Source: Phoronis australis (lineage: Eukaryota; Phoronida; Phoronidae). Taken from it: a stretch of 60,000 nt of DNA. The notes under the pieces are model-generated. The model saw only the letters and a program-made list of their open reading frames with translations, was not told the origin of the DNA and did not search any database. The DNA is taken from contig NMRA01000147.1 in the NCBI GenBank assembly GCA_002633005.1, positions 673,179-733,178 on the forward strand, written 5' to 3'. The position numbers and the translations under genes are program-made. This document shows, piece by piece, positions 12,901 through 23,769 of the stretch (positions within the stretch are counted from its first letter, which is position 1; each line of letters starts with the position of its first letter).

Positions 12901-15900
12901 CCATCCGTGAAATGAGAGTTGTGTGTCTGCCTTACTTGTGCATACATGTGTGAAATACAGAGATAATTCACAAAGTTATGGACAGGTTTGAGTGAAATTT
13001 TTAGGAAAAAAATTAGGTCAGTCAACAACCAATGAGATTTTCCAGGATGGTTCTAAGCGTTACTGCTGTTTAAATACAAAATGCTAAGTTAAAATGCATC
13101 AATTACCATTGAAAGTGTAAATTCATGATGTAACGCTGATCGAATTTTGAGACACGTCCTTCTTGTTCAAAACTATCTGCTTTTACATTAATATTATGTA
13201 TTTGAGTTCTATGTTTGTAAGAATGTTCATGTTGTTGTGGTACAATCTTGAGCTGTGTGACATTTAGTGAAAATAGATTTTGTTGTGCGTATTGCACTCC
13301 TGTGTCAGCAATATCACAAAGTGGGCCATTGGCTCATTTATTTTGGTGGGCTTAACACACCTGCATAAAACTGATCCTGTATTTCAGGCTCAGTCTACTG
13401 ATTGGCCCAAAACTTAGGTACTTTTTACATTGAACTCTGATTAAGCTTCTAGCGTGGAGTGCTTAAAAGTCGTGTAGTTAGTTTGTAAATTAGCTGATTT
13501 TTGCTGAATGTTTTTTTAATCCACCCTGCAGGTGACCCAACGTGGACCAAAGGTGAGGAATCTTGGGACACGGACTCTGATCATGGAAACAGTCCTCCAC
13601 GGGTATCAGCCGTAGACGGTATGAAGCTGTGTTATTTATTATTCTTGTTATATTAATACTGTAGTCGCACATACTATGCGTTATTTTTGGCTTAATGTAC
13701 CCTAAGCTTTCATTCTTATGTTATCTTGCTTTGAAGTTGGTCGTATTTGGCCCACCCATGTAGCTCTCAATATAAACACAAAACGTACCGAGAGTGGCGT
13801 ACATGAAGTAATATCCGAGGCATTATTCCGCGTATCGACCAAGACCGAAGGTCGAGGTCGATACGCGGAATAAGGTCGAGTTTTGTTTTTATCCCATGCG
13901 CTTCAAATTCCTAAGTTTCTTTCATTTTTTCGACAGATTTTTTAAATACTTCACTCAGACTGTTCGCATGGCGGATCACATCCTACATGTACGTGCTTGC
14001 GCGTTAGGTTACAAGTTTTTTCTTGTAAAAGAAACAGTTTTAAAAGTAACAATGTATTTCTTGAAAAGAGATAACAAAGATAAAAACAACGGCAACTGTG
14101 CAGTGAACTTGTAAAATCTCCTGGAAATAGTTAAATAACAACAATATTTGATATTGTAGTTTCTGAGGAATCGGCCCCTGAGTTGCAGACGTTATAGTAT
14201 TCAGCAATTGGCTGAGACAGAAGTGTCTTATAATTAACAGTTTTGTTCCAGATTTTACGTTTAGGGCCTGATTGCATGTCGAGTGTTAGTTACACTGCTG
14301 CTACTGTATTACTTTAAACTATATTTGGAAAGTTTGATGATCAACCCTGCTGAAGACGCCGAATCCACATTGACATACCTTTTGAACTTTCCATATCGGA
14401 GGTCACTGTTGAAGTAGTGCGAGAGCTGAATACGGAAAACATTATTACATGGCCGTATTTCCCTCGACTGATTCAAGGCGTATGGGATAAAACTTTAATT
14501 GTTCTGTTTTCAAACTTTACTGGCTGTTTTTTTAAACCCTAATGCATTAATTTGGTGCAGTGATTATGACATCTGTAAATTGATTTTTTAACGCTGTGGT
14601 GTTTCAGATACACAGACACTGCTTAACACCAACATAACAGATGTACCAAAAACTCCCACACAGACCCCTGTAGAGGGCGGTGGTGCCCGTCCCAAGCAGA
14701 AGATCCCTAACTGGATCGCTGGAAATCTGCTGGATGCGTCCTCAAGGAGTCTACATAAGGATGTCCCGCTTGTGGAAGAGGAGACTTCTGTTCAGTCAGC
14801 TATAACTGATAATTTGGTGACGAGTTTTGCTCGTGAAAGTGAAACCTTTGTTGCTGGGGTGTGTGCCAGTGAAACAGTGTCTAGTGTGAGAGAGAACATG
14901 TTGCCTGGTGAAACCAGTGAGACTGTTAGCATCATGCCTTCAGTTTTACCACAACCCAATGGCCAAGCACAAACAGATGTAAATGGTGGTATCGTGTCAG
15001 CAAACAACATACCTGTGGTTTCCAACATGGATGTGTCACATATGCAAGATCCTGGATTCATGGCACCATTTCCTGTTCCTCAACCTAACCTCCCCCTTCC
15101 AGAAATGGATGCTGCCACCATAGCTTATTACCAACAGCTGTACTCCTCACTTCCTGCCAATGCACTGTCAATGTCTGGTATGGTGCCGCTGGTGCCGCCA
15201 ATGGGGGGTGCATTTCCCCTTCCCCAGTTTATGCCTCCTGTAGGTGGCTGTCCACCTCTGCTCCCTCTCCTGCCACCATTGCCATTGTTTGGTGGACTGG
15301 AGCTGCCCAGCTTGGATGACTTGCAACTGGACCTCGGCAGTCTCATTGGTGGTGGTGGTGATGGAGGGCCCATGGCTGACATTTTTGATTCAAGTGGGAG
15401 GCTGAAGCATACAGTTGATATTGGTGTTAGTGGGATGGATGATGCCATACAGGAAATGAATAATGCCAACAACTCTAACAATTCTGAGATCGGTATGCAC
15501 CAGGATGCTGACTATGAAGTGGAAAATGTTAAGGACGAGACTCATCTGAACATCACCGATGACCCTGCTATTATTTGTTACAAGCAAGATGATATGGCGG
15601 AGGATGAATATCTTGGCAATTCAGTTGGCAGTTTTGTGGCGGGTGTAGCAGTGCAGGGGGTTGAAAGTTTAGAGGATTATGTAGTGAATAACGGAGAAAT
15701 TCACGTCGCGGGTGGAGAGAACCAGCCACCAGAAGCTCTACCCATTCAAAAACGTGTGAAGGACTCGCCGTTTGTTAAGAAGTTTAAAGCTCTCAACAAC
15801 AAACTGGAGTTTTCAAAGTTCCGCTCTCAGCTGCGTCAGCCCAGACTGTCGACCAAATGTAACCTGGCATCAACGCTACATGGTCAAGACTCTCTGCAAG

Positions 15901-15929
15901 CCAGTGGTGATGATGATGGAAAGGAGTGA
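905..15929 (+). CDS. coiled-coil protein with ubiquitin-interacting motifs, 5' partial, family not recognised
   Basis: Twelve exons join in phase to an open frame of 1195 codons plus TGA: 905-999, 1415-1592, 2089-2391, 6265-6456, 7488-7660, 8368-8456, 8953-9124, 10441-11166, 11713-11870, 12659-12751, 13532-13618, 14608-15929. Every junction has AG acceptors and GT donors, and phases match across all eleven introns. Residues 1-91 and about 200-256 are charged, Glu/Lys/Gln-rich and probably coiled coil. Around residues 376-394 the run [18 protein letters not shown] fits the ubiquitin-interacting motif (acidic cluster, Leu..Ala...Ser). A weaker second match, LQKALMKS, lies near residue 675. The last exon has a Pro/Leu/Gly-rich middle and a basic C-terminal part. 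Start codon and N-terminus lie outside the window. The UIMs imply ubiquitin binding (inference); the cellular role is unknown. Exon joining was done by eye. Confidence 0.85.
5041..5605. mobile_element. MITE-like inverted-repeat element with internal 47-bp triplication
   Basis: The left arm 5041-5132 and right arm 5495-5605 are near-perfect reverse complements (for example AAGCGTCACAATTTACTATC on the right arm). The interior holds three 47-bp tandem copies (5121-5261) and a right-side run of a short CTATGGT-type repeat. There is no transposase. It lies in intron 3 of the UIM gene. No clean target-site duplication was seen. It is probably a non-autonomous DNA transposon. Confidence 0.75.
5121..5261. 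repeat. tandem repeat, 3 x 47 bp
   Basis: Units start at 5121, 5168 and 5215 with almost no divergence, which suggests recent expansion. The first unit overlaps the inner end of the left inverted arm of the surrounding element. Confidence 0.85.
8953..9124 (+). CDS. exon 7 of the UIM gene (main ubiquitin-interacting motif)
   Basis: Enters after one carried base (codon G|TT) at a TGGTAG acceptor and leaves in phase 2 at a GTAAGT donor. It encodes a Pro-rich lead, then the acidic UIM core [18 protein letters not shown]. The last 44 bases and the donor are the first unit of a 73-bp tandem array that continues into the intron (9081-9479), so the array copies an exon/intron boundary. The next exon (10441) restores the frame. 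Confidence 0.85.
9081..9479 (+). repeat. 73-bp tandem repeat spanning an exon 3' end and splice donor
   Basis: Units start at 9081, 9154, 9227, 9300, 9373 and 9446 (the last cut by the N at 9480). Each copies the last 44 bases of UIM exon 7, the GTAAGT donor and 29 bases of intron. Later units differ from the exon copy at only a few positions. Since 73 is not a multiple of 3 and every unit carries TAA after the donor, the array cannot extend the protein in frame by read-through. Long reverse-strand frames across it are artefacts of the periodicity. Confidence 0.9.
9544..9810. repeat. GGAT/GGAC/GGCT microsatellite with adjoining dispersed repeat
   Basis: 9608-9808 is an impure tetranucleotide array (GGAT, GGAC, GGCT, GGCG). 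9544-9600 matches the dispersed repeat found at 20170 and 55985 (motif AAATTTCATGAGAATCC). Reading frames here give only Trp-Met-Asp-Gly type low-complexity peptides and are not genes. Confidence 0.9.
10441..11166 (+). CDS. exon 8 of the UIM gene, long hydrophilic exon
   Basis: A 726-base open exon that joins exon 7 in phase (CT|G = Leu) and ends AG|GTAGGC. It starts with an Ala/Arg/Glu helix ([20 protein letters not shown]) that continues the helix after the UIM. The rest is polar, low-order and Ser/Thr/Lys-rich. No domain was recognised. It lies right after a 1.3-kb repeat-filled intron. Confidence 0.85.
12775..12850 (+). pseudogene. decayed copy of UIM-gene exon 10 in the following intron
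   Basis: About 30 bases downstream of exon 10 the sequence again reads [11 protein letters not shown] in one frame, resembling exon 10's [11 protein letters not shown]. The copy has no usable acceptor in the required phase, so it looks like a relic of a tandem exon duplication. Exon 11 (13532-13618) has a similar Trp-acidic pattern (ESWDTDSD), so these exons may share an origin. Confidence 0.45.
13823..13873. repeat. CpG-rich perfect hairpin, 18-bp arms
   Basis: The arms TTATTCCGCGTATCGACC (13823-13840) and its exact reverse complement (13856-13873) flank a 15-base loop. It sits immediately left of an inverted-repeat pair (13886-13908 with 14471-14492) that may bound a 600-bp element, so it may belong to that element's end. 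Confidence 0.8.
13823..14493. mobile_element. putative non-autonomous inverted-repeat element
   Basis: Motif TTATCCCATGCGCTTCAAAT near 13888 and its imperfect reverse complement at 14471-14492 form short terminal arms. The hairpin at 13823-13873 adjoins on the left. The interior has no coding frame of note. It lies in the intron before the last exon of the UIM gene. Boundaries are uncertain. Confidence 0.45.
14608..15929 (+). CDS. terminal coding exon of the UIM gene
   Basis: The longest exon, 1322 bases, with a GTTTCAG acceptor and a TGA stop at 15927-15929. It starts with a Thr/Pro segment, then a short basic-aromatic motif [14 protein letters not shown] that may be a conserved binding motif. 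A Pro/Leu/Gly-rich stretch over about 15060-15300 follows, then an acidic region and a basic tail ([19 protein letters not shown]) close to the end. It has the composition of a scaffold rather than an enzyme (inference). No polyadenylation signal was confidently placed downstream. Confidence 0.85.
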
Positions 15930-17229
15930 TGCCAATGGACTTTATGGAAGATACAAACTTGGATCATGCATAGATAGGGACTCTTAGATGTGTACTCTCT
16001 AACTTTGTTCAGGCATTGATAAGAACTGTTAATTTTGATTCCATAAACCAGTTTGAGAAAAATTCTCCCAGCTGCGAATGCATAAAGTTGGATCATGTGT
16101 AGACAGATACTCATAAGCTTAAAAGTAGCTTGTAGAAAGAGGCCCAGAAATTTTTATCGAATGAACATAGCCAGAGCGTCATAGGACGGCATTGGTTAAC
16201 TGAATTATGATCCTCATTGCAGGGTGTCTGTCCACTCCTGCCTTTCACCACATGCCCAGGCACCATCTCACTCCCATCCACTTGACAAATTAGTTCCAAA
16301 TTCTACTCTACTAACTAAGTCTCTTATCTGAACCCGCATACATGACTTTTGTACTTAGACTATCAGAACACAATGTAGATCATGCAACAAGAAGTTTGCG
16401 AACCCTCGTTGGGTCGTTTATTGGGTTCATACAGTACTAGACAAAAGTAAACAGACAAAATACAATTTCCCGGTCATGACAAAAATGACTGGTAATTACT
16501 ATTGTGGGAGCAAAATTACAACCATCTTACTACCTTTTCTATTAATTCCTCTTTATTCTTGGCACAAGAGACAACCACTGCATTGGTGAGTTTAACTTTT
16601 GCCCAGCTGTCATGACTTAGAATTCCAGGTCATTTTGTCTGAATACTTTTGGTGTGTACTGTATTTACTCTTTAGTGATAGTATTGGATGTGGACAACAG
16701 AGTGCGTTAATAGTTAACAGTCTGGACTTGTTTGTGGGAGTACTGTGGCTTGCTTTTCACTTAGGTTTTTTCTGTGATGGGATTATCAGGCAGAACAAAG
16801 TTTACATGATGGACATTTAACAAACGTGGCGTTCAAAATAGCTAGTGCTTTGGTTGATGATATAATAGGGAATAGATTATCAAAGACTGGTAAAAATTTT
16901 AAATTTCTGAAAGTTGTAGTGTGAAGGGAATGTTCATGACTTTTTAGTAACCTAATTCCTCTCCCTTAGGATTTTGTAGTAGGTTCTATCTAGAGATCAG
17001 AGTTACACAATTTTTTCATTTCATTCCAGTGTGGTCTAAGATATGGTCACCATACAACATTCAGCCCAAAGTGTTGACTGGGTAAGTGCTGTGATCTTGG
17101 CACAGTCCTTTCTGATTGACCATGTAGACCTAGGCATTTTACTGACCTCTGTTGGGCACATGTGCAGTCTTTTTAGTGGTCACTTGTTATAAGATGGCTT
17201 CTGTTGTACTTCAACTTGGAATCATCGCT
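15930..17229. other. 3' UTR and intergenic stretch
   Basis: Follows the stop codon of the UIM gene. No further exon was supported. A weakly hydrophobic plus-strand frame at 16599-16820 has no recognisable domain and no strong splice context, so it was not called. Confidence 0.4.
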
Positions 17230-17750
17230 GGTTCCCTGAATGTCCGCTAGGGGGTAGAGAAAACGCAGGTATCATTCAGTAGCTTGGTTTTTATCACTGG
17301 TAGATGTAACCTCGGCAGTCATTGGTTAGCTTTTCAACAAGGAAAGAAAACGTGGGAATGTGGACGATTTTTAGCCTTGTCATGTAAGTGGCATGATGAC
17401 AAATATTTTTTTTCTGCGGTAATGTTTAATAGGGGTGAGCTTGAAGCGCTGGACAGCAATTTTAACAAAAGTCAGCTACAATAGAAAAATCCACTTCCGA
17501 AAGGCACAGCCACAGTTTTCTGATTCCATTTCTTGAACATGAATTGAGCACGGTTTGCACAACAAACCACAAAGTATATCCACATATACACCTCTTCCTC
17601 CTTATTTAGGTAATGAAGCACCAGCTGTTGATAATTCGACCATCCAATCACAAACGCCGGTGTAAAAAAATTCCCGAGAAACATTAAATGATACCTGCGT
17701 GTTCTCTACCCCCCCCCCGCACCCCCCGCCTAGAAGACACGCAGGGAACC
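17230..17750. mobile_element. MITE-like element with imperfect terminal inverted repeats
   Basis: The left end starts GGTTCCCTGAATGTCC and the right end finishes as its reverse complement (…CAGGGAACC). The matching continues inward through GGGGGTAGAGAA and ACGCAGGTATCATT, about 50-70 bases per arm. The right arm contains a poly-C run. The interior has no transposase, so the element is inferred to be non-autonomous. Confidence 0.6.
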
Positions 17751-19510
17751 ATCGAGAAGATGGCTTTAGATCAGCCAAGAGGACATTGGACTTGCTTGAT
17801 TAGCCATTTAGACGAACTTTTCTGAGTTTAGTGGCTGTGACCTGTGATAAGTTGGACAAGAAAATTCTTTAATTTCTGAAACATTGTTTTGCCATTCTGC
17901 ATTGAAGTGTGGATAGAATGCTGCTATCTTTAGGACACTATTTTGAAGAGTCATGAGACACGTTTGCGCTAGTTCTTTTGCCATTGTCCATTATTTGAGA
18001 AATTACAAAGTTGTGCCAAGCAATAACACCCTCTGTTGAATGCTTTTCAGGGCTTGTAATGTTTTTTTTTGTGTAATTTCGGTGGACTGATTGATGCGTG
18101 GTTTATGAAGTTGGTTAAATCTGCTAACTGACAGCCGTTGATTTCTGTTGAGTGAGTTGATTAGTTACTCAGACATGTCGTGTAGTTAGATATTCAGTAT
18201 TAATTATTAAGTGAAATCGACCGTTGGACTAGTCTTTAGGTGAATTGGCAATATCCTCCCTGTGAGGCCATAACGTGCTTTTGAGTGTGTGCTTTTTTGC
18301 AATTTTACTGGTTTATTCATGGTGTGATTCATAAAACTTTAAACACTGCAGCGTCTTGTACGGCTGGGGTGTTTAGAGGTCCCTGTGTGGGAGCGAAAAT
18401 TCGGCATTTTTGGTTGCATTCCCGAACGTTAGTTTTGTGCGTGATTTTGTAATGACACAGGGACATTTTCAACTGGGCCGTAAAACTCGGGGTTTTAATA
18501 GAAAAACAGATTTGGTTGATAGTTGTTTAGCAGGAAAGTGGTACAGCTGCGTATAATAAAGGTTTTAGTTTTTCACAATTGTTGTTCATTTAATGAAGTT
18601 GTACTGTGGGCTGATTACTAATTCAGCTTGGAAGTAAAACTCGTCAACTCGGGCCATCAGTCGGATTTTTGCTGAACTGGGACATATCCGCTATGCGATC
18701 TGCAGTTCGCGCTGTCGGCTCTAAGGATAAGTCGGATTTCGCTTTCAGCTACTCATGAAATCTCTCTGTCCGGTTAGATCTGACTTACGCCAGTTTTACT
18801 TTATCTGTATTTGTCAGTGATTTTCACAAAAATTAGTTATGCTTTTTAGCTGCGCAAACTATTTTTATTCGTTCTGTAAACTTGCCAGTTTAGTTATGAA
18901 ATATAATTTATAAAAGATAGGGTCAGAGAAAAGGAACACAGTGTGGTCATAAAAAGTTATCGGCAATCTACCATGACAAAAATCGATTCGCGGCACTGAG
19001 TTTCCATTTCCCGTTGTGCGCTCTGGGATGACTTGATAAAAACTAATTTGATATAGTCTTAATATCTGATTTCCAAAGAAAGGGCGTATAATGCGCTACA
19101 GTTTTCTGATTCTATATTGTTCTTGAAGCGCTCGTGCACGGTGAGTTTTGCCAACTAATACGATGAGTCGGTTTGCCATTTTTTGTGCGAAATTTTCTAA
19201 CCTAAGTTTGTTGAGGAAGGTCGTTTCTTGGAGGATGATCATTTGATGATTGATTAAACTGTCAATCTTATCCATTTGTTTTATGATAAGCATTTGTATT
19301 TAAAGAATCCCTTTCAGAAGGGGTTCTTTCTTGGAGGGTGATTGCCTTCTTTTGCACCCCCCCGTCGATCCGGCTCCTTATTCACACAGGGAACTGTAAA
19401 ACTTTCGAATTGGTGAAGAATAGAAAGCAGCAAGATACAGGCCTCAACCAAAAATGTGAGACTAGACCGCCGTCTAATTGAAAAGCTGCTTTTATACTGT
19501 AAAAAATTAG

Positions 19511-19740
19511 AGGAGGCAGTGTGGCCTAGTGTGATAGGTGTCCGCTTTCGTTACTCGAGGTCGTGGGTTCAAGTCCCTCTGAGTCAGGTTTCTAGCTCCT
19601 CAGCTTGGTTTTAACCATACATTAATAAGGCATAAAAATGGTTCCAGTTGATTAGTGCATTGGGCCCACATGCGCGGCTTGAACACGTCTGCTGCAACGT
19701 GTATCATACCGCCTGCAATCATTTTTGTTATAATATATTT
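19511..19740 (+). mobile_element. tRNA-derived SINE
   Basis: An RNA polymerase III promoter is visible: an A-box-like TGGCCTAGTGTGATAGG at 19522 and a perfect B box GGTTCAAGTCC at 19566-19576. The 5' and 3' flanks of the tRNA-like part do not pair as an acceptor stem, so it is not a functional tRNA gene. A body region ending in a GGGCCCAC..CAACGTGTATCA segment follows. The same tail recurs at 50863-50940, which marks a dispersed family. Confidence 0.75.
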
Positions 19741-20100
19741 GTAAAAATATTGATTATGCTTCGGTAGATACAAGCTGAAATTCAGGAAAATATTTTTTTA
19801 TCATCACATTCCCAAGCAGCAATTAAAGTGCTCCGCCTAGGTAATTTTCCCAATTTGAAGTAACCTAAAATCACCTAATTAGGTCAGTTCTGTATCATTT
19901 GTGGCAACCACCAGAATCTCGAGAACCCGTTCGTGTTTCAATTAGGGCCTGCTGAAAAAAACCCAGAGGCTGTATATCTGCAGGACGAGGGACCCTGGAA
20001 TCCCACCCTATTAAAGTGTACCGTCATTGATGACCCTCACTAATAGAACATTCAAGAGCAACGCGAAAACGGTGTGCTTCTAGGGGTGCTTATTTGCATC

Positions 20101-20660
20101 ATAAAAATGGCCACTAGATGGCACAGAATATATTGAACCCATCAAAAATGGGAAGGTGTATCTCAAAAATATTTTTGCCAAATTTCATGAAAACTCACAA
20201 AGAACTGAAAAGATACAAAAGTAAATGTAAAAAAACTGCTATTAGGAACTACAGCATTAGTCGAATCCGTCTATCTGCTGTTAAGTTAATAGGAATTCAA
20301 TTCCAATTTCAAAAACATCTTGCAAAGGGTTTTAGGAAATACAGCCGTAGACGCGAAAAATGTCACTAGGGGGCACCAAAATAGTTGGAGCCGTTTGAAG
20401 ATCCACATTCAGTTATGCTATTTTCGCTACTCTTGTCCAAAGGAACACATCTGTACGAACACATCTGCCAATTTTCATAATGGTCCTCTAAGCAGTTTGG
20501 CAGATACAGAAATGGTAGACAAAAACAGACTAGAAATAATTAAAATGGCCACTATTTGGTGCAGTATACTTCAAATCTATCACAAAAAGGAAAGGTGCTG
20601 TCGTGTTCATAATAGAAATTTGTTTGCCAAATTAGTGAAAAAGGCAGGAACTTAACTGCG
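20101..20660. repeat. dispersed repeat family with CTCF-core-like motif
   Basis: Diverged units contain CCACTAGATGGCAC (20111), TCACTAGGGGGCACC (20363) and CCACTATTTGGTGCAG (20549), each followed by the family's AATTTCATGA..AACTC segment or its variants. The same family forms the 142-bp array at 55060-56200. Open frames at 20118 and 20320 are fortuitous. Confidence 0.65.
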
Positions 20661-21407
20661 TTTTCAGGTTGCTCGAAGTTTGCACGTTGGAGGCTGGATC
20701 GAGGCCAATCAGGCCACTTGCCCCACAGCTGTATATCACTGCCCCGGCGCTAATACTTAGGTCACCAATTGCCATTCTGACATGAAAAAATTTTCGGTTG
20801 CAGAGTGCGTTGCAGGTTAATGAGACATGAAGATTTAAATGGCGATTCCCAACTTATTGTTCCTTCCAGACTGCAATCCGTAATATTAACACTTTTCGTC
20901 TCCTTTTGAAGTCATTTCTCGATGTAATTGTCTACAGAACTTTATTTTTGAACACTCTTATATCTCTCTTTTACGTTTTAAATGAGTGTAGGTCTGTATT
21001 TCGACTGAGCGGCCCACTTGGACATCATACAATTCACTTAAATAGTTAGTGCCAAGTCTTTTAGAGAAACTTAATGATAAGAATATATGCATTTTTAATT
21101 TTTCCTTTTCATACTGATGAAGTCGAGAGTCTAAGCCTTCCGAACGTTGAACGTCTTCTTAGTGGATGGTCGCAGGAGGTGGTGGGCAGTCTACAGGGGC
21201 TGCGGGAGTCATGTGTGAGTCGTTGAGAACAATTTCATTTCGTTCATTCAACTTGAACCATAACTAGTTTCACCAGGCACTGCCAAAGAATTGGACTATT
21301 TTAGTGTAGTGCAATACAATAGCACCAAATTCTCCCATTTTTGTTTCGTGGAAGCTATTCCTTTTCGTATCTGGGGTACGTCAATCCTCCTAGCCAACAA
21401 CGAGTTA

Positions 21408-21539
21408 GGGGGCCCAGGACAGAGTATTAGCCAAAATTTTGCCCGCCAGACATTTGCACCCCCGAACTGCCAAATGGAATCTGGAAGAGTTTTAGGGGGG
21501 CCATGGCCCCCTTGCCCCCCCCCCCTCAATCCGCCACTG
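21408..21539 (-). mobile_element. CAGTGGCGGAT-end MITE copy B, one end degraded
   Basis: Reads on the minus strand from CAGTGGCGGATTGAGG (21539 down) through the G-rich and ATTTGGCAGTTCGG segments shared with copies at 23641-23769 and 44852-45010. The far end lacks a clear inverted repeat. Confidence 0.65.
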
Positions 21540-22665
21540 ATCTGCCATCCGTAAAAATGAACTTTTGACTTCGACCACTCATTTAGAGGTTTGAAATTGG
21601 TCTCGACTCGTGCGCCCACCCATCCTAAAAATGGGGGCTCGAATTCACGGGGTACGTTCAGAGCTATAAATTGTGCATTCGTAGAATTTTGGACTTTTGT
21701 CTCGTTTTCTACTTTTTCGGAGTTTTCGTTTCTCTGAGGTGGACTTACTTACCCACTTCGCCGAATGGGGGCTCTCATTGGAGCCCCCAATGCCCTCCTC
21801 GGGTGCGCGCATGCAACTTGTTCCTCACTTAATTGTGATTTCAGGGCTAGCTAAGGAAGAAACAGCAGTTAGTTACTATTGGTCTGTTGAAATCAGACTC
21901 TACATTAATGACTCACCAAGTTAGCTTTTCAAATTTTAGGCGGGTTAATGGGTTGAGCATGATCCACCGTAGTAATTAATTATTAGTTCTGTTTAAGTCC
22001 GTAATGTTTAGATCAGTTTCAGTTCTATTGGTCTAAAACGTAAATTCGTTTGCACGATCGTGGGTTCATAGCAGCTTTCGACACCTTTCAGTTAGTTTCT
22101 AGTGACGTTGGGAGGAAGGGACTAGCATCAAGTCACCTTTTGATTTTTGAAAATTTGGACTACTAGTCTTAAAACACTGTACCAATGCATCAGTTTTGCA
22201 AAAAAAAAAAACACAATCACTATCTTGCTCGACTCAATAATGAGTCGCTGACAGCTTTAGAAATGAAGAACTACTTCAGCTACCGATTAATTGTTAACGT
22301 AATTTTTTCAAATTAACTATATTTTACATCTGCCCTAACCTCTAGGTAACCCAGTTTGTCACTTTTTCATTAAGGTAATTCATGTTATGTGTAATGCACT
22401 ATATACGTAGGTCGTCTATAGCATTGTTTCCTGTAGATTAGTTGTTTACGCAATACTACATAAACAATAATTAGAAAATAACACCAAACTGACAGGTTTT
22501 GAGAGTTGATTTTGTGACCATACCGTCGCCGAAACTCCCTTGAATGCGAGCACTCAGAACCCTTTGACAGTTTAATTGGCCTTGAAATGGTTCCCAGGGG
22601 GTGCTCCATCGTGTTTTTATGACGGCATGCAGTTGGCAAACTTCGGTCATGAGAGAGTCACTCAC

Positions 22666-22896
22666 CTGAGCGGCACGCCATGTACACCTTTTCCATATGA
22701 TTAGATTTACGCCTTCACAAAAGATGCCTATTCCAACTATCCAAGTAGAAAGGGATAATTTTATGAGCATACCACGCGCCATAGGCGCAAAAATAACTTT
22801 AGTGACGCACTGTGATTGCTCAACTCCGGCCAACAAGCCCATTAAAATAGGACGCAAAAAAAGACAAAAAATTAATATGGCCCATGGGTCCTCCAT
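22666..22896 (-). CDS. first coding exon of an unidentified membrane protein
   Basis: The ATG at 22896-22894 sits in a near-ideal start context (GCCAACATGG) with an in-frame TGA nine bases upstream. The frame runs exactly 77 codons in phase 0 to a consensus donor CTCAG|GTGAGT. Two hydrophobic stretches are visible: residues 6-25 (signal anchor or TM1) and about 48-68 (TM2, with the motif IFCEGVNLIIW). The two-TM spacing and the Cys-Glu-Gly inside TM2 recall TMEM72-type proteins, but this is a weak resemblance from memory. Downstream exons on the minus strand were not found. I am confident it is an exon and not confident of its identity. Confidence 0.65.
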
Positions 22897-23640
22897 GTTG
22901 GCTCATAAACGTGAGGCCGTAAAACCGACTATGTTTATTTAAATTCAGATCTTCAAGAATTCCTACGAAAGTGTAAGATTCATAGACTTCATCTTTGCTA
23001 AAGAGACGTGTTTATGGAACATAACCCTGTGAAAGCGTTAATTTCCCTAGAAACTCCCTTCACTGGGTCGCTACATCAAGTCCTCTCTCCAATTGGGTGG
23101 GTATCCTAATTTTTTGAAGCAGCATTCCCGTCAAAAATATTGTCAAGTCCCCCCTAGAGTGGGTTCGTATTAAAGTTGACGTTTATTCACACCGTCGCCT
23201 TTATTAATATAAGCAGAAAGGTGAAACCGGCGGCGCGTCCTCTCGGCCAGTGGTGGATAAATACCTATCGTAACGTAGTACATTGACGCACTGTATTCAT
23301 TAATTTATTATAGATATTACCAATTAAGTTCATAATGTGTCTGAGTGAGAAATAGTGTACCAAATCTCTGGGGTCAACAGCTGAACTCAGTCCCCGCGAC
23401 GATCTTTCGAAGCAGAACGGCTCGAAAACTGGCTTCAGTTACGTCACTGTTTTGGCCTAATACGATAAACTCTTTTTGGAATGATTTCAGAGAGTATTTT
23501 GCCATCTTTGGAACTGAAAATTGTTCAATTGTTGATATTGTTTTCATTCGAGCCATTTACATTGTACAGATGGCAAAAAGATTTTGCTTTTGTGTTGGAA
23601 AATAAAACGTGGATATTGTTTTCTTGATATTCAGAAATAA

Positions 23641-23769
23641 ATGGGGGGAGGGGGGCAGGGCAGAGTATTAGCCAGGATTTTGCCCGTCAGACATTTCCCC
23701 CCCGAACTGCCAAATGGAATCTAGGAGAATTCTAGGGGGCCATCATGGCCCCCTCTAAATCCGCCACTG
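23641..23769 (-). mobile_element. CAGTGGCGGAT-end MITE copy C
   Basis: On the minus strand it starts CAGTGGCGGATTTAGAGG at 23769 and shares the interior ATTTGGCAGTTCGG and CCCTGCCC segments with copies B and A. The left limit is marked by a run of G. Confidence 0.65.

Noticed and set aside
19511-19585. Functional tRNA gene
   Set aside because: Pol III boxes are present but the acceptor arms do not pair and the body continues as a repeat, so it is a SINE.
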